A DNA stretch of 64,000 nucleotides from Phymorhynchus buccinoides (taxonomy: Eukaryota > Mollusca > Gastropoda > Neogastropoda > Raphitomidae), in the NCBI GenBank assembly GCA_017654935.2, contig CM065711.1, positions 26,034,430-26,098,429 on the forward strand, read 5' to 3'. Below are positions 22,170 to 31,078 of this stretch, in pieces. The notes under the pieces are model-generated. The model did not search any database and had not been told where the DNA came from. It saw only the letters and a program-made list of their open reading frames with translations. Position 1 is the first letter of the stretch. Every line of letters begins with the position of its first letter. The position numbers and the translations under genes were made by a program.

Positions 22170-24113
22170 GTTGGTTTTACTGCAATCCTTACTCTTGTTA
22201 GAGTTTTGAACCTGTTCACATTGTGCTGCAACCAAGTGCGCACCTTTTCTTATTTACGAAAAAAGTTCATTTATTTTTTTCCACATTTTAATAATTTTTT
22301 GCTGTACTTCATTAGTTTTTTGAGAGACATGATGTGACCCACCCGTGCAGTCTCTGTATGCCCTGGAATGTTTCTGTGTCTGTGCTGTGGCCACAGTGAC
22401 TTAGATGGCTGTAGATTTGAAAATGTACCGGCAGGGTGGGCCTGTATTATCCGAAGGCTGAGATAAGGTCTAGAAAATTATCCAGCAGTGGATAGGCTCA
22501 ACTTTATGTATACCATGTTAGCATTGTTGTGTACCTAGCGCTCTAATAACAATGTAACACAATTTCTGTATTTATTCCATTTCCTTATCCATAGTCACAT
22601 AGGATGTCTTTTCTCTTTTGAACACAAACTATGTCGTGTTGTTGGTAACAAAGTGAAAATGCCAAAACATGTTCAAGGTGTTAGTTAATGCTTTGTTTGT
22701 TGTGAACAGTCTGTTTACTTTTGTTCTGGGTGACATTGAAACGAACCCAGGTCCTAATACCAAAGATGATTATTAATAATGCATGTAACAGCCAAAGCAT
22801 AAGGCATAAAAATGGACTTAGTGGAAGCTGAATTACAACAGTTTGACATCATTACTGTTTTCAGAAACTTGGCTTTCTCAAGCAGATACTAAATGAGTCG
22901 ATTCCATTAATAATGTTCATTCCTCCTGGTTCGATGTGACAGGCCCAATGACCCGTGTAGCTAGTTATGGAAAAATACTTGTTTTGTAAATATAGGCTGA
23001 TCTTCATGTAAAATGGTCTTGAGGCAGTTGGATTGAAACAAAGTTAAAATCAACAAGTCTCTTAGTTGGATCCTTTTCTAGGCCCCCAAACTCCCTTTGT
23101 GCTCATACTGGAAACTTGATTGATGAAAGTGGTTAGTAAAGCTAATGATACCTCCCTAAAATTTGTTGTTCTTGGTTGACTAATTCCGACGTTTTGAAGC
23201 CTCCGTCTTCTCATCTTTTAGATATTTTAAACCAATACCATTTATCCCAATTAATTAATGAACCCGACTAGGATCACTGAAACTAGTTCAACCTGCCTTA
23301 GATCTCATTATAAACCCAAAGTCCCAACCTAATAACTTCAGTTCATGTTCTTCATCCTGTATGACGTGACATTGTGTCCATGTATTTCTATTAAATACTG
23401 TTTCAAAGACAAGAAATTCAAAAGAATTATTTTTTTATATAAAAAGATGGATAGTGAAAGTTCTTGTAAATTTACTAAATGATATAGATTGGAACAATGT
23501 AGTTCTGAAATAGTCAATGACGAGAGTGCACAGTTGCTTGAATTGAAAAAAGCCAAAAAGTGATGCAGTTTAAAACTGTTAACTAATACCCCAGATGATG
23601 TTAGTTTGGCGGACAGACCAAAATTAGGTATTAATAGAGAACGGATAGAAATCCATAGGCAGGCTAAATTTAGCAATGACCCTCATGATTGGCTTTCACT
23701 TCCACGGTAGGAAACTATGTTATATATTGGAAAGACAAAAGACAGGAGGAGTACATGACAGAACTTAGAACATAAAAGTTTCAAATCTTCTAACTTGGGA
23801 CAAAAGAATGGTGGAAGCTGGTACTTCTTTTTAAGAGGAAAGTGGTTAATCTAGTGGAAATTCCAACCATTTTGTCCAATGGCACTAGTCTATACCACAA
23901 ATAAAGAAAAAAGCTGACATTTCAATGACTTGTTTATCTCCAGCAATCCATCTGTAGAAAATGAGGATGATGATTTACCAGATATTCCATTTAATAGATG
24001 CACCTCTTTCAGAAATTGCGTTTGAACAATGTTCTTGTAAAGGTATTAAGTAATAATAGGTTTAGATAAGAACAAAGCAGTGGGGTCTGACCTTTGGCCA
24101 TATAATAATTGTA
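22170..24113 (+). pseudogene. LINE family F2, heavily decayed 5' part with 2A motif
   Basis: Corresponds in inverted orientation to 63100-61190. Recognisable are the 5' UTR, the 2A-like DIETNPGP with PNTKD after it (22732-22755), and endonuclease remnants. The region before the reverse transcriptase (about 23350-24100) is recognisable by comparison with the minus-strand copy. Many single-base indels and stops interrupt every frame. The copy runs into the assembly gap at 24114, so its reverse transcriptase is not visible. Confidence 0.8.
22732..22755 (+). other. 2A-like motif in LINE F2 (decayed copy)
   Basis: The eight codons encode D-I-E-T-N-P-G-P, the D-x-E-x-N-P-G-P consensus of 2A peptides. 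During translation the ribosome skips the last Gly-Pro bond and releases the upstream peptide. In APE-type LINEs 2A motifs are known near the N terminus of the ORF2 polyprotein. The surrounding frame is broken in this copy. Confidence 0.75.
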
Positions 24114-24613
24114 NNNNNNNNNNNNNNNNNNNNNNNNNNNNNNNNNNNNNNNNNNNNNNNNNNNNNNNNNNNNNNNNNNNNNNNNNNNNNNNNNNNNNNN
24201 NNNNNNNNNNNNNNNNNNNNNNNNNNNNNNNNNNNNNNNNNNNNNNNNNNNNNNNNNNNNNNNNNNNNNNNNNNNNNNNNNNNNNNNNNNNNNNNNNNNN
24301 NNNNNNNNNNNNNNNNNNNNNNNNNNNNNNNNNNNNNNNNNNNNNNNNNNNNNNNNNNNNNNNNNNNNNNNNNNNNNNNNNNNNNNNNNNNNNNNNNNNN
24401 NNNNNNNNNNNNNNNNNNNNNNNNNNNNNNNNNNNNNNNNNNNNNNNNNNNNNNNNNNNNNNNNNNNNNNNNNNNNNNNNNNNNNNNNNNNNNNNNNNNN
24501 NNNNNNNNNNNNNNNNNNNNNNNNNNNNNNNNNNNNNNNNNNNNNNNNNNNNNNNNNNNNNNNNNNNNNNNNNNNNNNNNNNNNNNNNNNNNNNNNNNNN
24601 NNNNNNNNNNNNN
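24114..24613. other. assembly gap (500 N)
   Basis: Exactly 500 N, a placeholder length. It separates the end of LINE F2 from a 36-bp tandem array, so an array of unknown length probably caused the break. Confidence 0.99.
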
Positions 24614-25020
24614 AAATTATAGTACCCTCTTCCAGGGTTTTCATTCTGAAAATTATAGTGCCCTCTTCCAGGGTTTTCATTTTGAAAATTATAGTACCCT
24701 CTTCCACTAAAGTTCCAGGTTTTCATTCTGAAAATTATAGTACCCTCTTCCAGGGTTTTCATTCTGAAAATTATAGTACCCTCTTCCAGGGTTTTCATTT
24801 GGAAAATCATAGTACCCTCATCCAGGGTTTTCATTTTGAAAATTATAGTACCCTCTTCCAGGGTTTTCATTTTGAAAATTATAGTACCCTCTTCCAGGGT
24901 TTTAATTTTGAAAATTATAGTACCCTCTTCCAGGTTTTCATTCTGAAAATTATAGTACCCTCTTCCAGGGTTTTCATTCTGAAAATTATAGTACCCTCTT
25001 CCAGGGTTTTCATTCTGAAA
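24614..25020 (+). repeat. 36-bp tandem array, about 11 units, abutting the gap
   Basis: The unit reads TTTTCATTCTGAAAATTATA then GTACCCTCTTCCAGGG. One unit has a TCCACTAAAGTTCCAGG variant at about 24701-24720. A related sequence, TTTTTCATTCTGGAAATTATA with GTGACC, occurs once at 28013-28038 inside another repeat and may be the source of the unit. Confidence 0.9.
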
Positions 25021-25157
25021 TGAAACAACAGATAAAAGAGCAAAAACAACAGATTTTGAGCATTTTTCAACTCATTTGGTGAGCTCTCCTGGCAGCTTAA
25101 TCGTAATATTTTTAGACTATTTAAAGGCCCATACTCATCTCCATGTTCAGACAACTG

Positions 25158-25590
25158 ATCGCTTCTCAGCCTTTTGGCTAAGACAGTGATTCAGAAACAT
25201 AAATTTTTGTTTATACCTGGTTGGTTTGTTCAGCCCGTCGTACATGGCGAAAGCCGATACGCGACGTTAAACTGAACTTCCATCCATCCATGGGCTCTAT
25301 CTGATCGCTTCTCGGCCTTTTGGCTAAGACAGTGATTCAGGAACATAAATTTTTGTTTATACCCTGGTTGGTTTGTTCAGCCCGTCGTACATGGCGAAAG
25401 CCGATCTGCGACGTTAAACTGAACTTCCATCCATCCATGGGCTCTATCTGATCGCTTCTCGGCCTTTTGGCTAAGACAGTGATTCAGGAACATAAATTTT
25501 TGTTTATACCCTGGTTGGTTTGTTCAGCCCGTCGTACATGGCGAAAGCCGATACGCGACGTTAAACTGAACTTCCATCCATGGGCTCTAT
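25158..25590 (+). repeat. three tandem units of about 146 bp with a U2 snRNA-like head
   Basis: Units start at 25158, 25304 and 25451. Units 2 and 3 begin ATCGCTTCTCGGCCTTTTGG followed by CTAAGA, identical over 26 bases to the conserved 5' end of U2 spliceosomal RNA as I know it; unit 1 has one change (CTCAGCC). The rest is unrelated to U2: CAGTGATTCAGGAACATAAA, then CCTGGTTGGTTTGTTCAGCC, then GCGACGTTAAACTGAACTTC, a CCATCCATCC tail and GGGCTCTATCT. The branch-site recognition region of U2 is absent, so this is not a U2 gene. It resembles a SINE with an snRNA-derived head. Confidence 0.8.
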
Positions 25591-25826
25591 GAGCTTCTCG
25601 TAAACCACGGGCAGAATGATGCAAAAATCGATTTGGATTTTGAACTCTGACATAAATCAAAGTCACAAACATTCATAAAACAGAACGCAATCATACTGTT
25701 AGCTCAAAGTTAGCAAAAATGCGCTGACCTTTTTTCTTCTGTGTATTCTGCTATCTTGAAATCTCGTCTAGGGGCAATTAGCTCAAGTGACGCAGTTAAG
25801 GGTAGTCAGTAGGCCTAGTTTAGTAG

Positions 25827-27384
25827 TAGTCCAGGCGAAATTAAGCTTGACCTTGTTTTGTGATATACATTAGGTTTTTATGTCCATCTAACATGATTTG
25901 AGGGTGCTGAATCTAAATCCGTTGGAGGCCAAGTTGTAAATGTTGGGCATTTTGAGCTGTGACGAAATATTCAAAATGGCCACTATGGGACTCGAAAGAA
26001 CTGTTGAAACATGCACTTACCGTAATTATGTTGTATCTAATGCTTTTATTTGTAAGAAAAATAGTATAGTTTGCTGAAATGATTCAAACTATGTGAACTA
26101 TATCCTATTTTTGTACTTATTAGCCCCCAGCCACTCTGCGGAGAGGGCTATCACGATTTTGTGTCCTTTCCGCATTTGCATGGCAATTATCTTAAGAACA
26201 ATGTCACAGAATAACTTCGAATTTGTGTGCTACTATTTTAATGAAGCTGATGTGCCCCTCAGTATGCCTTATTGACCTTGACCTTTGGCCTTGAGTATGT
26301 GATTTTAATGTATCAACTATACTTTTTCAACTTTTGCACTGCTGTGGTAAAATAATCTATGTTCTTTTTTCCTAAGCTAATGTATATAGAGAATATTGAA
26401 TTCCTGATACCTATTTTATTAAACCTTTCATCTTAAATGCTTGACCTTGAATTTGCATTGCATATTTTAACTTTTTGTTTTTATATGTTTTAAGTCTTTG
26501 CAGTAATTGTCTCATAATTGGTGCATTAGCCAATTTATAGGTGAGTAAAAGTGCCGACATGCAATGGAATGTCGGCCATTTTACCCACCTATCATAATAA
26601 AATAAAATATTGACACTGATCGCCGTGTTGTTCTGCTTGGCGCCTAGCAACAAAGGCCAAGCGTTAAGATGAAGGCTAGAGATGTCATCGGTACTTAGGT
26701 TAGCATCTATATAACCATAGGCTCATGTACCAGTTATGAGACAGTTACTGCAATGATTTAAAATATATTAAAGCAAAAAGCTGAAATATTCAATGCAAAT
26801 TCAAGGTCAAGCATTTAAGATGAAAGGCTTAGGCATAAAACAGGCATCAGTAATTCAACATCCTCCATAAACCTTAGCTTAGAAACATTTTACAACAGCA
26901 GTGCAAAAGTTAAAAAAGTATAGTTGATACAATAAAATAACATACTCAAGGCCAAAGGTCAAGGTCAACAAGCTTCATTAAAATAGTAGCACACACATTC
27001 GAAGTGATCCTGTGACATTAAGATAATTGCCAGGCAAATGAAAGGACACGAAATATCGTGATAGCCCTTTCCGCAGTGGCTGGGGGCTAATAAGTACTAA
27101 AATAGGATATAGTTCACATAGTTTGAATAAGTTCAGCATATTATATTATTTTTCTTACAAAAAAAGCATTAGATACAAAATAATTACGTGAAGTGCATGT
27201 CTTTACAGTTCTCTAGAGTCCCATGGCGGCCATTTTGAATATTACGTCATAACTCAAAATGCCCAACATTTACAACTTAGCCTCCGACGGATTTGGATTC
27301 AGCACCCTCAAATCATGTTAGGTCGACATAGAAACCTAATATATATCACAAAACAAGGTACACCTTATAATTTCGCCTGGACTA
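25827..27384. mobile_element. 1.56-kb foldback element (imperfect palindrome)
   Basis: The left arm (25827 to about 26535) and right arm (about 26705 to 27384) are inverted copies with scattered differences. Ends are TAGTCCAGGCGAAATTA and its complement. Internal matches include TTGTTTTGTGATATA, AATGCCCAACATTTAC (right), AGCCCCCAGCCACT and CTTGACCTTTGGCC. The centre holds a separate 24-bp hairpin at 26537-26592. No open frame of note and no certain target-site duplication were found. It could be a foldback transposon or an inverted duplication. Confidence 0.8.
26537..26592. other. central hairpin inside the foldback element
   Basis: Arms of 24 nt (26537-26560 and 26569-26592) read ATAGGTGAGTAAAAGTGCCG with ACAT, and the near-complement, with three mismatches around an 8-nt loop. 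It sits between the two large arms, giving a palindrome within a palindrome. Confidence 0.8.
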
Positions 27385-27930
27385 GAACAAGAAGACAGGA
27401 ACTTCAAGGTGTACAACTTGGCGTCATAATAATAATACGTATACTCTGACAGTGTTGCGTCATAAGCTAGGTCTGAAAGTATCCCAACAAGTTCTATTAT
27501 AAAAAACGGGCCACAAACAGGTAAATTAATTTGTCTTCAAATAGTTCAACATCAGTCACAGGTGTCGTATTGATTTCCCCTAAACTACGTCACGCCAAAT
27601 GGATTATCGCACAAATCCCATTTTTTGTGAGATTCAATGGCAACTGGCAAATCTGCCCCAGGAGAACGATTTTTGCGAAATAAAAGTGTGTGCGCTCACT
27701 TTATCTTGAAGAATGTGACATAAAAGGTAGGTTACATAGATACAGTTTGTATACTGTGTCTATGTGTAGTAGGAAATAATGCTGAAATGTTTTCCAGAAC
27801 GTTTTTAGGTCCGAATGGAGATGACTATGGTCCTTTAAGAGGCTCCAACAAAAACAACCGATTCCACACCGATTTTAAGCGATGTTCTCGATCGGCAATC
27901 GGTTAAAAATGAATACCCTGCTCTTCATAC
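27385..27930. other. no gene recognised
   Basis: AT-rich, without recognisable coding, RNA or repeat structure. Confidence 0.4.
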
Positions 27931-28200
27931 ACGACACTTAACTTTTGACAGTTGAAAACCGTTATTTTTTAGTTTTGCAGTGATCGTAATGAAAATTGGT
28001 GGGTAGGTTCAGTTTTTCATTCTGGAAATTATAGTGACCTTTTCATAAACGACATTTAACTTTTGACAGTTGAAAACCGTTATTTTCTATTTTTGCAGTG
28101 ATCTTGATGAAAATTGGTGGGTAGGTTCAGTTTTACTTTCTAAACATGATAATGAACTTTTTGAATAACGACATTTCAGTTTTGACAGTTAAAACCTGTT
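27931..28200 (+). repeat. 118-bp tandem repeat, about 2.3 units
   Basis: Units start at 27931, 28049 and 28168 with ACGACA then ACTTTTGACAGTTGAAAACC. They continue with TTTTGCAGTGATC, ATGAAAATTGGTGGGTAGGT and TCAGTTTT. The end of the first unit resembles the 36-bp array at 24614-25020. Confidence 0.85.
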
Positions 28201-28241
28201 TTTTTTAAATTTTCACGGTTCTGTCTATCTGTCTGTCTGTT

Positions 28242-28243
<2 letters not shown>

Positions 28244-28298
<55 letters not shown>

Positions 28299-28316
28299 TC
28301 TCTCTCTCTCTCTCTC
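28244..28316. repeat. CT microsatellite
   Basis: About 35 CT units with one interruption (CTCACTCT). The 28317-28762 stretch that follows is AT-rich, then purine-rich (GAAGAAGAG type) from about 28490. A short lysine- and glutamate-rich frame at 28491-28667 may be an eroded extension of the Helitron-like coding region downstream. Confidence 0.9.
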
Positions 28317-28762
28317 ATCCACATAAATAATGACGTATAATTTTGACGCTGCAAGGCAACAATACTGCCGTAAAGTGCCATATTAGTTCATTACGTTATG
28401 ACGTCATTTTGTTTCATCAAGGTCAAAAACTGTAGGCTTTAAATTCTAGATTTACAGAACAACAAGATCTGTTCTACAGAAAGACATAGAGATGGGGGAA
28501 AAGAAGAAGAGACCAAGAGAAGAAAGAACGGGCAAGGAAGAAAGGAAGGGGAAAGATCCAGAAGAAAGACTAAGAAGTAAGGACAATCTAGAAGAATTGA
28601 GAGCCAAGAGCAAGACAAAAGATCAAGAAGGGAAGATTAAGAACGAAGAGAAAAGGGGAAAAACATGACAACAAATCAAGAACAAAAAAGGAAAATCAAA
28701 GAATATAAAAGAAAGAACAAGAGAGGAAGATCCAGGAAATAACAAGAAGTTCAAAGAGCTAC

Positions 28763-29829
28763 ATGAACATTCTTCAAAAGCAAGACCAAGAAGGACAAGG
28801 ACAATTAAGAGCAAAAGAAAAGAAGATCAGAACAATCAGGTTTAAGACCAGAAAAAAAGGATTTTTCATCATGGCTCGAAGCAAAAAAAAAATCATCTTT
28901 AGGAAGAAAATCAAAGACAACGTTGAGAAAGGAAGCGTACAGACAGGGAATGGGGGAATGGCAACGAATGAAGGCACAGGGAAGGTAAGAGAGAAGCAAG
29001 GAAGGACCTTGAAAAGAGAGGAAAAGAAATGTGGAAGAAAATAAACGTGCTAGAGAAGACAACGAAAAGAGAGAGAAAGAGAGGAAAAGAAATGTGGAAG
29101 AAAAGAAACGTGCTAGAGAAGACAACGAAAAGAGAGAGAAAGAGAGGAAAAGAAATGTGGAAGAAAAGAAACGTGCTAGAGAAGACAACGAAAAGGGAGA
29201 GAAAGAGAGGAAAGGGAATGTGGAAGAAAAGAAACGTGCTTAAGAGAAGACAACGAAAAGAGAGAGAAAGAGAGGAAAAGGAATGTGGAAGAAAAGAAAC
29301 GTGCTAGAGAAGACAACGAAAAGAGAGAGAAAGAGAGGAAAAGAAATGTGGAAGAAAAGAAACGTGCTAGAGAAGACAACGAAAAGAGAGAGAAAGAGAG
29401 GAAAAGAAATGTGGAAGAAAAGAAACGTGCTAGAGAAGACAACGAAAAGAGAGAGAAAGAGAGGAAAAGAAATGTGGAAGAAAAGAAACGTGCTAGAGAA
29501 GACAACGAAAAGAGAGAGAAAGAGAGGAAAAGTAATGTGGAACGAAAGAAAAGATGAGGAAAAGAGAGAAAAAGAGCGAAATATTTGTACAGCATGCAAC
29601 GGAAAAGCCAGGCGAGAGATGTTTTCCCCCCTGAACAACCTCACACCTAGCCCTGTGCCACACTGCCTTTCTGATTTCACTCAAGTCGAGAAATCAGCCA
29701 TATCAATCATTTGCCCATCAATAGCCATTTACAAGAAAGGAGCCAGCACTCACAGCAGCATCCAATTGCCACACCATTGCTTTCTTTCAGGACGTTGAAC
29801 ACTTTGCAAAAATGTTGCCTAGGGTTCCT
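28763..29829 (+). pseudogene. Helitron-like Rep/helicase protein, N-terminal fragment
   Basis: A Lys/Arg/Glu-rich region with 63-bp repeats (VEEKKRAREDNEKREKERKR units) leads into CTACNGKARREMFSPLNNLT, then PVPHCLSDFTQVEKSAISII and CPSIAIYKKGAS. After frame changes near 29760 it continues HTIAFFQDVEHFAKMLPRVP. This order (basic repeats, a Cys pair, P-VP-x-L-x3-T-x2-E-x3-I, P-x5-Y, then F-Q-V--F--MLPR-P) matches the region in front of the Rep domain of animal Helitron proteins (DUF6570 as I recall). The frame stops at 29830 and runs into a CT microsatellite; no Rep or helicase part follows. A one-base insertion breaks the repeat region near 29240. Confidence 0.7.
29031..29560 (+). repeat. 63-bp in-frame repeats in the Helitron fragment, about 8.5 units
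   Basis: The unit begins AATGTGGAAGAAAAGAAACG, followed by TGCTAGAGAAGACAACGAAA and AGAGAGAGAAAGAGAGGAAA. The 63-bp length keeps a 21-residue peptide rich in E, K and R, likely helical. Basic/acidic repeats are common at the N terminus of Helitron proteins, but eight near-identical copies imply recent local expansion. Confidence 0.9.
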
Positions 29830-29842
29830 TGTCGTTGAGTTG

Positions 29843-29846
<4 letters not shown>

Positions 29847-29876
<30 letters not shown>

Positions 29877-30002
29877 CCTCCCTCCATCCCTCTCTCTATA
29901 TTTTTCTCTATGTGACCCCCCTATCTCTCTGTTTATCTTCCTCCCTCCTCTCTCTCTTTCTCTCTCTCTCTCACTCTTTCTCTCTCTCACTCTCTCTCTC
30001 CC

Positions 30003-30070
<68 letters not shown>
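29847..30070. repeat. long CT microsatellite
   Basis: (CT)n at 29847-29890 and 29948-30070 with CCCTCC and TATATTTTTC interruptions. It directly follows the broken end of the Helitron fragment. A (TTA)n run lies at about 30142-30170. Confidence 0.9.
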
Positions 30071-30072
<2 letters not shown>

Positions 30073-30281
30073 AGCTTCACTCCTGGGTGTGCAGTGCCAA
30101 AACAGAATCTTAACATGTGCCAAAGGCACTGCACCTCTACTTAATTATTATTATTATTATTATTATTATTGGCAAACAGGGATGACTAAAGTACCGGGTA
30201 CTTAATTAATTTAAAATTCAGCAGTCATTTGAATTTTTAAAAAATCTCACATTTTTGTTGTTTTTTGTTGTTGTTGTCCAG

Positions 30282-30478
30282 ATAGCTAAGCTGGATGCTG
30301 AAACGTCAGACGCGCAGACCAAGTTCAAGGCCATGAGAGACGAGGTGAAGGGCGTCTTCGACGAGCTGCAATCGGCGGTGGAAGCGAGGCGACAGCAGCT
30401 GAGCCGGAAGATTGAGGAGAGAGAGTGCGTCTTCCTGGCCGAAAGGGAAGCCTGCAAGAAAGCCTTGGAGAGCTACAG
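30282..30478 (+). CDS. TRIM-like gene copy B, coiled-coil exon
   Basis: A 197-nt exon between TTGTTGTTGTCCAG and ACAG/GTAATA. It encodes IAKLDAETSDAQTKFKAMRD, then EVKGVFDELQSAVEARRQQL and EERECVFLAEREACKKALESY. It is an inverted paralogue of 14595-14791 with only a few residue changes and no frame defect. It ends in phase 2, matching the acceptor phase of 40349-40589. No RING or B-box exon is found upstream on this strand, where a Helitron fragment and microsatellites lie instead, so the copy is 5'-truncated or its 5' exons lie elsewhere. Confidence 0.7.
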
Positions 30479-30486
30479 GTAATAGA

Positions 30487-30775
30487 GAGTTACAGAAAGT
30501 TCTCTTTTTTTCCTCGGACTATCGGAGATTGGAACTCCCTTCCACCTGAGGCGGTAACATCAGCCTCAGCGGAAGTCGGGACTATCGGAGATTGGAACTC
30601 CCTTCCACCTGAGGCGGTAACATCAGCCTCAGCGGAAGTCGGGACTATCGGAGATTGGAACTCCCTTCCACCTGAGGCGATAACATCAGCCTCAGCGGAA
30701 GTCGGGACTATCGGAGATTGGAACTCCCTTCCACCTGAGGCGGTAGCATCAGCCTCAGCGGAAGGCGGAGAAAGT
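30487..30775 (+). repeat. LINE-derived tandem repeat of about 63 bp, copy B
   Basis: After YRKFSFFPRT come four in-frame units of IGDWNSLPPEAVTSASAEVG. The block is the C-terminal WNSLP motif of a LINE ORF2. The array begins directly after the coiled-coil exon donor. Units are 62-63 bp and nearly identical. It is the inverted match to 14239-14590. Confidence 0.85.
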
Positions 30776-30841
30776 TGGATTAGCGTCCAATCGGTCTGAG
30801 ACCCTTATGGACGGAAGAGTGGAAGGCTTCAACTTCCGGAT

Positions 30842-31078
30842 TTAAATAAGCAACGCCCTCCCCCCCCCCCCCCCCTCCCTCGTTCTTCCCCAGTTCACAC
30901 CCAATCCCTCAAACCCTCCCTCCCTCCCTCCACAACCCCACCTACCCTTTCCAACCCCTGACCCGCCTCCTTGCATCCCTTCTCCCCCCCCTCTACCCTC
31001 CCGCCCCCTTCCTCCCCCCCCATTACATCGAGGCCGACCATCCGGGCGGCTACATTTTTTACCTGCAGTCTTTCTGCA
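30842..31078. repeat. C-rich segment shared with TRIM copy A
   Basis: Complement of 13570-13850: CCCCAGTTCACACCCAATCC, CTCCCTCC blocks and CTTTCCAACCCCTGAC. The shared sequence stops at TGCAGTCTTTCTGC (about 31078), where a 3'-truncated LINE begins. Confidence 0.75.

Noticed and set aside
25158..25590. Functional U2 snRNA genes
   Set aside because: Only the first 26 bases match U2; the branch-site pairing region, Sm site and 3' stem-loops are absent.
29711..30205. Serine/leucine-rich open frame over the CT microsatellite
   Set aside because: The frame is kept open by the dinucleotide repeat only.
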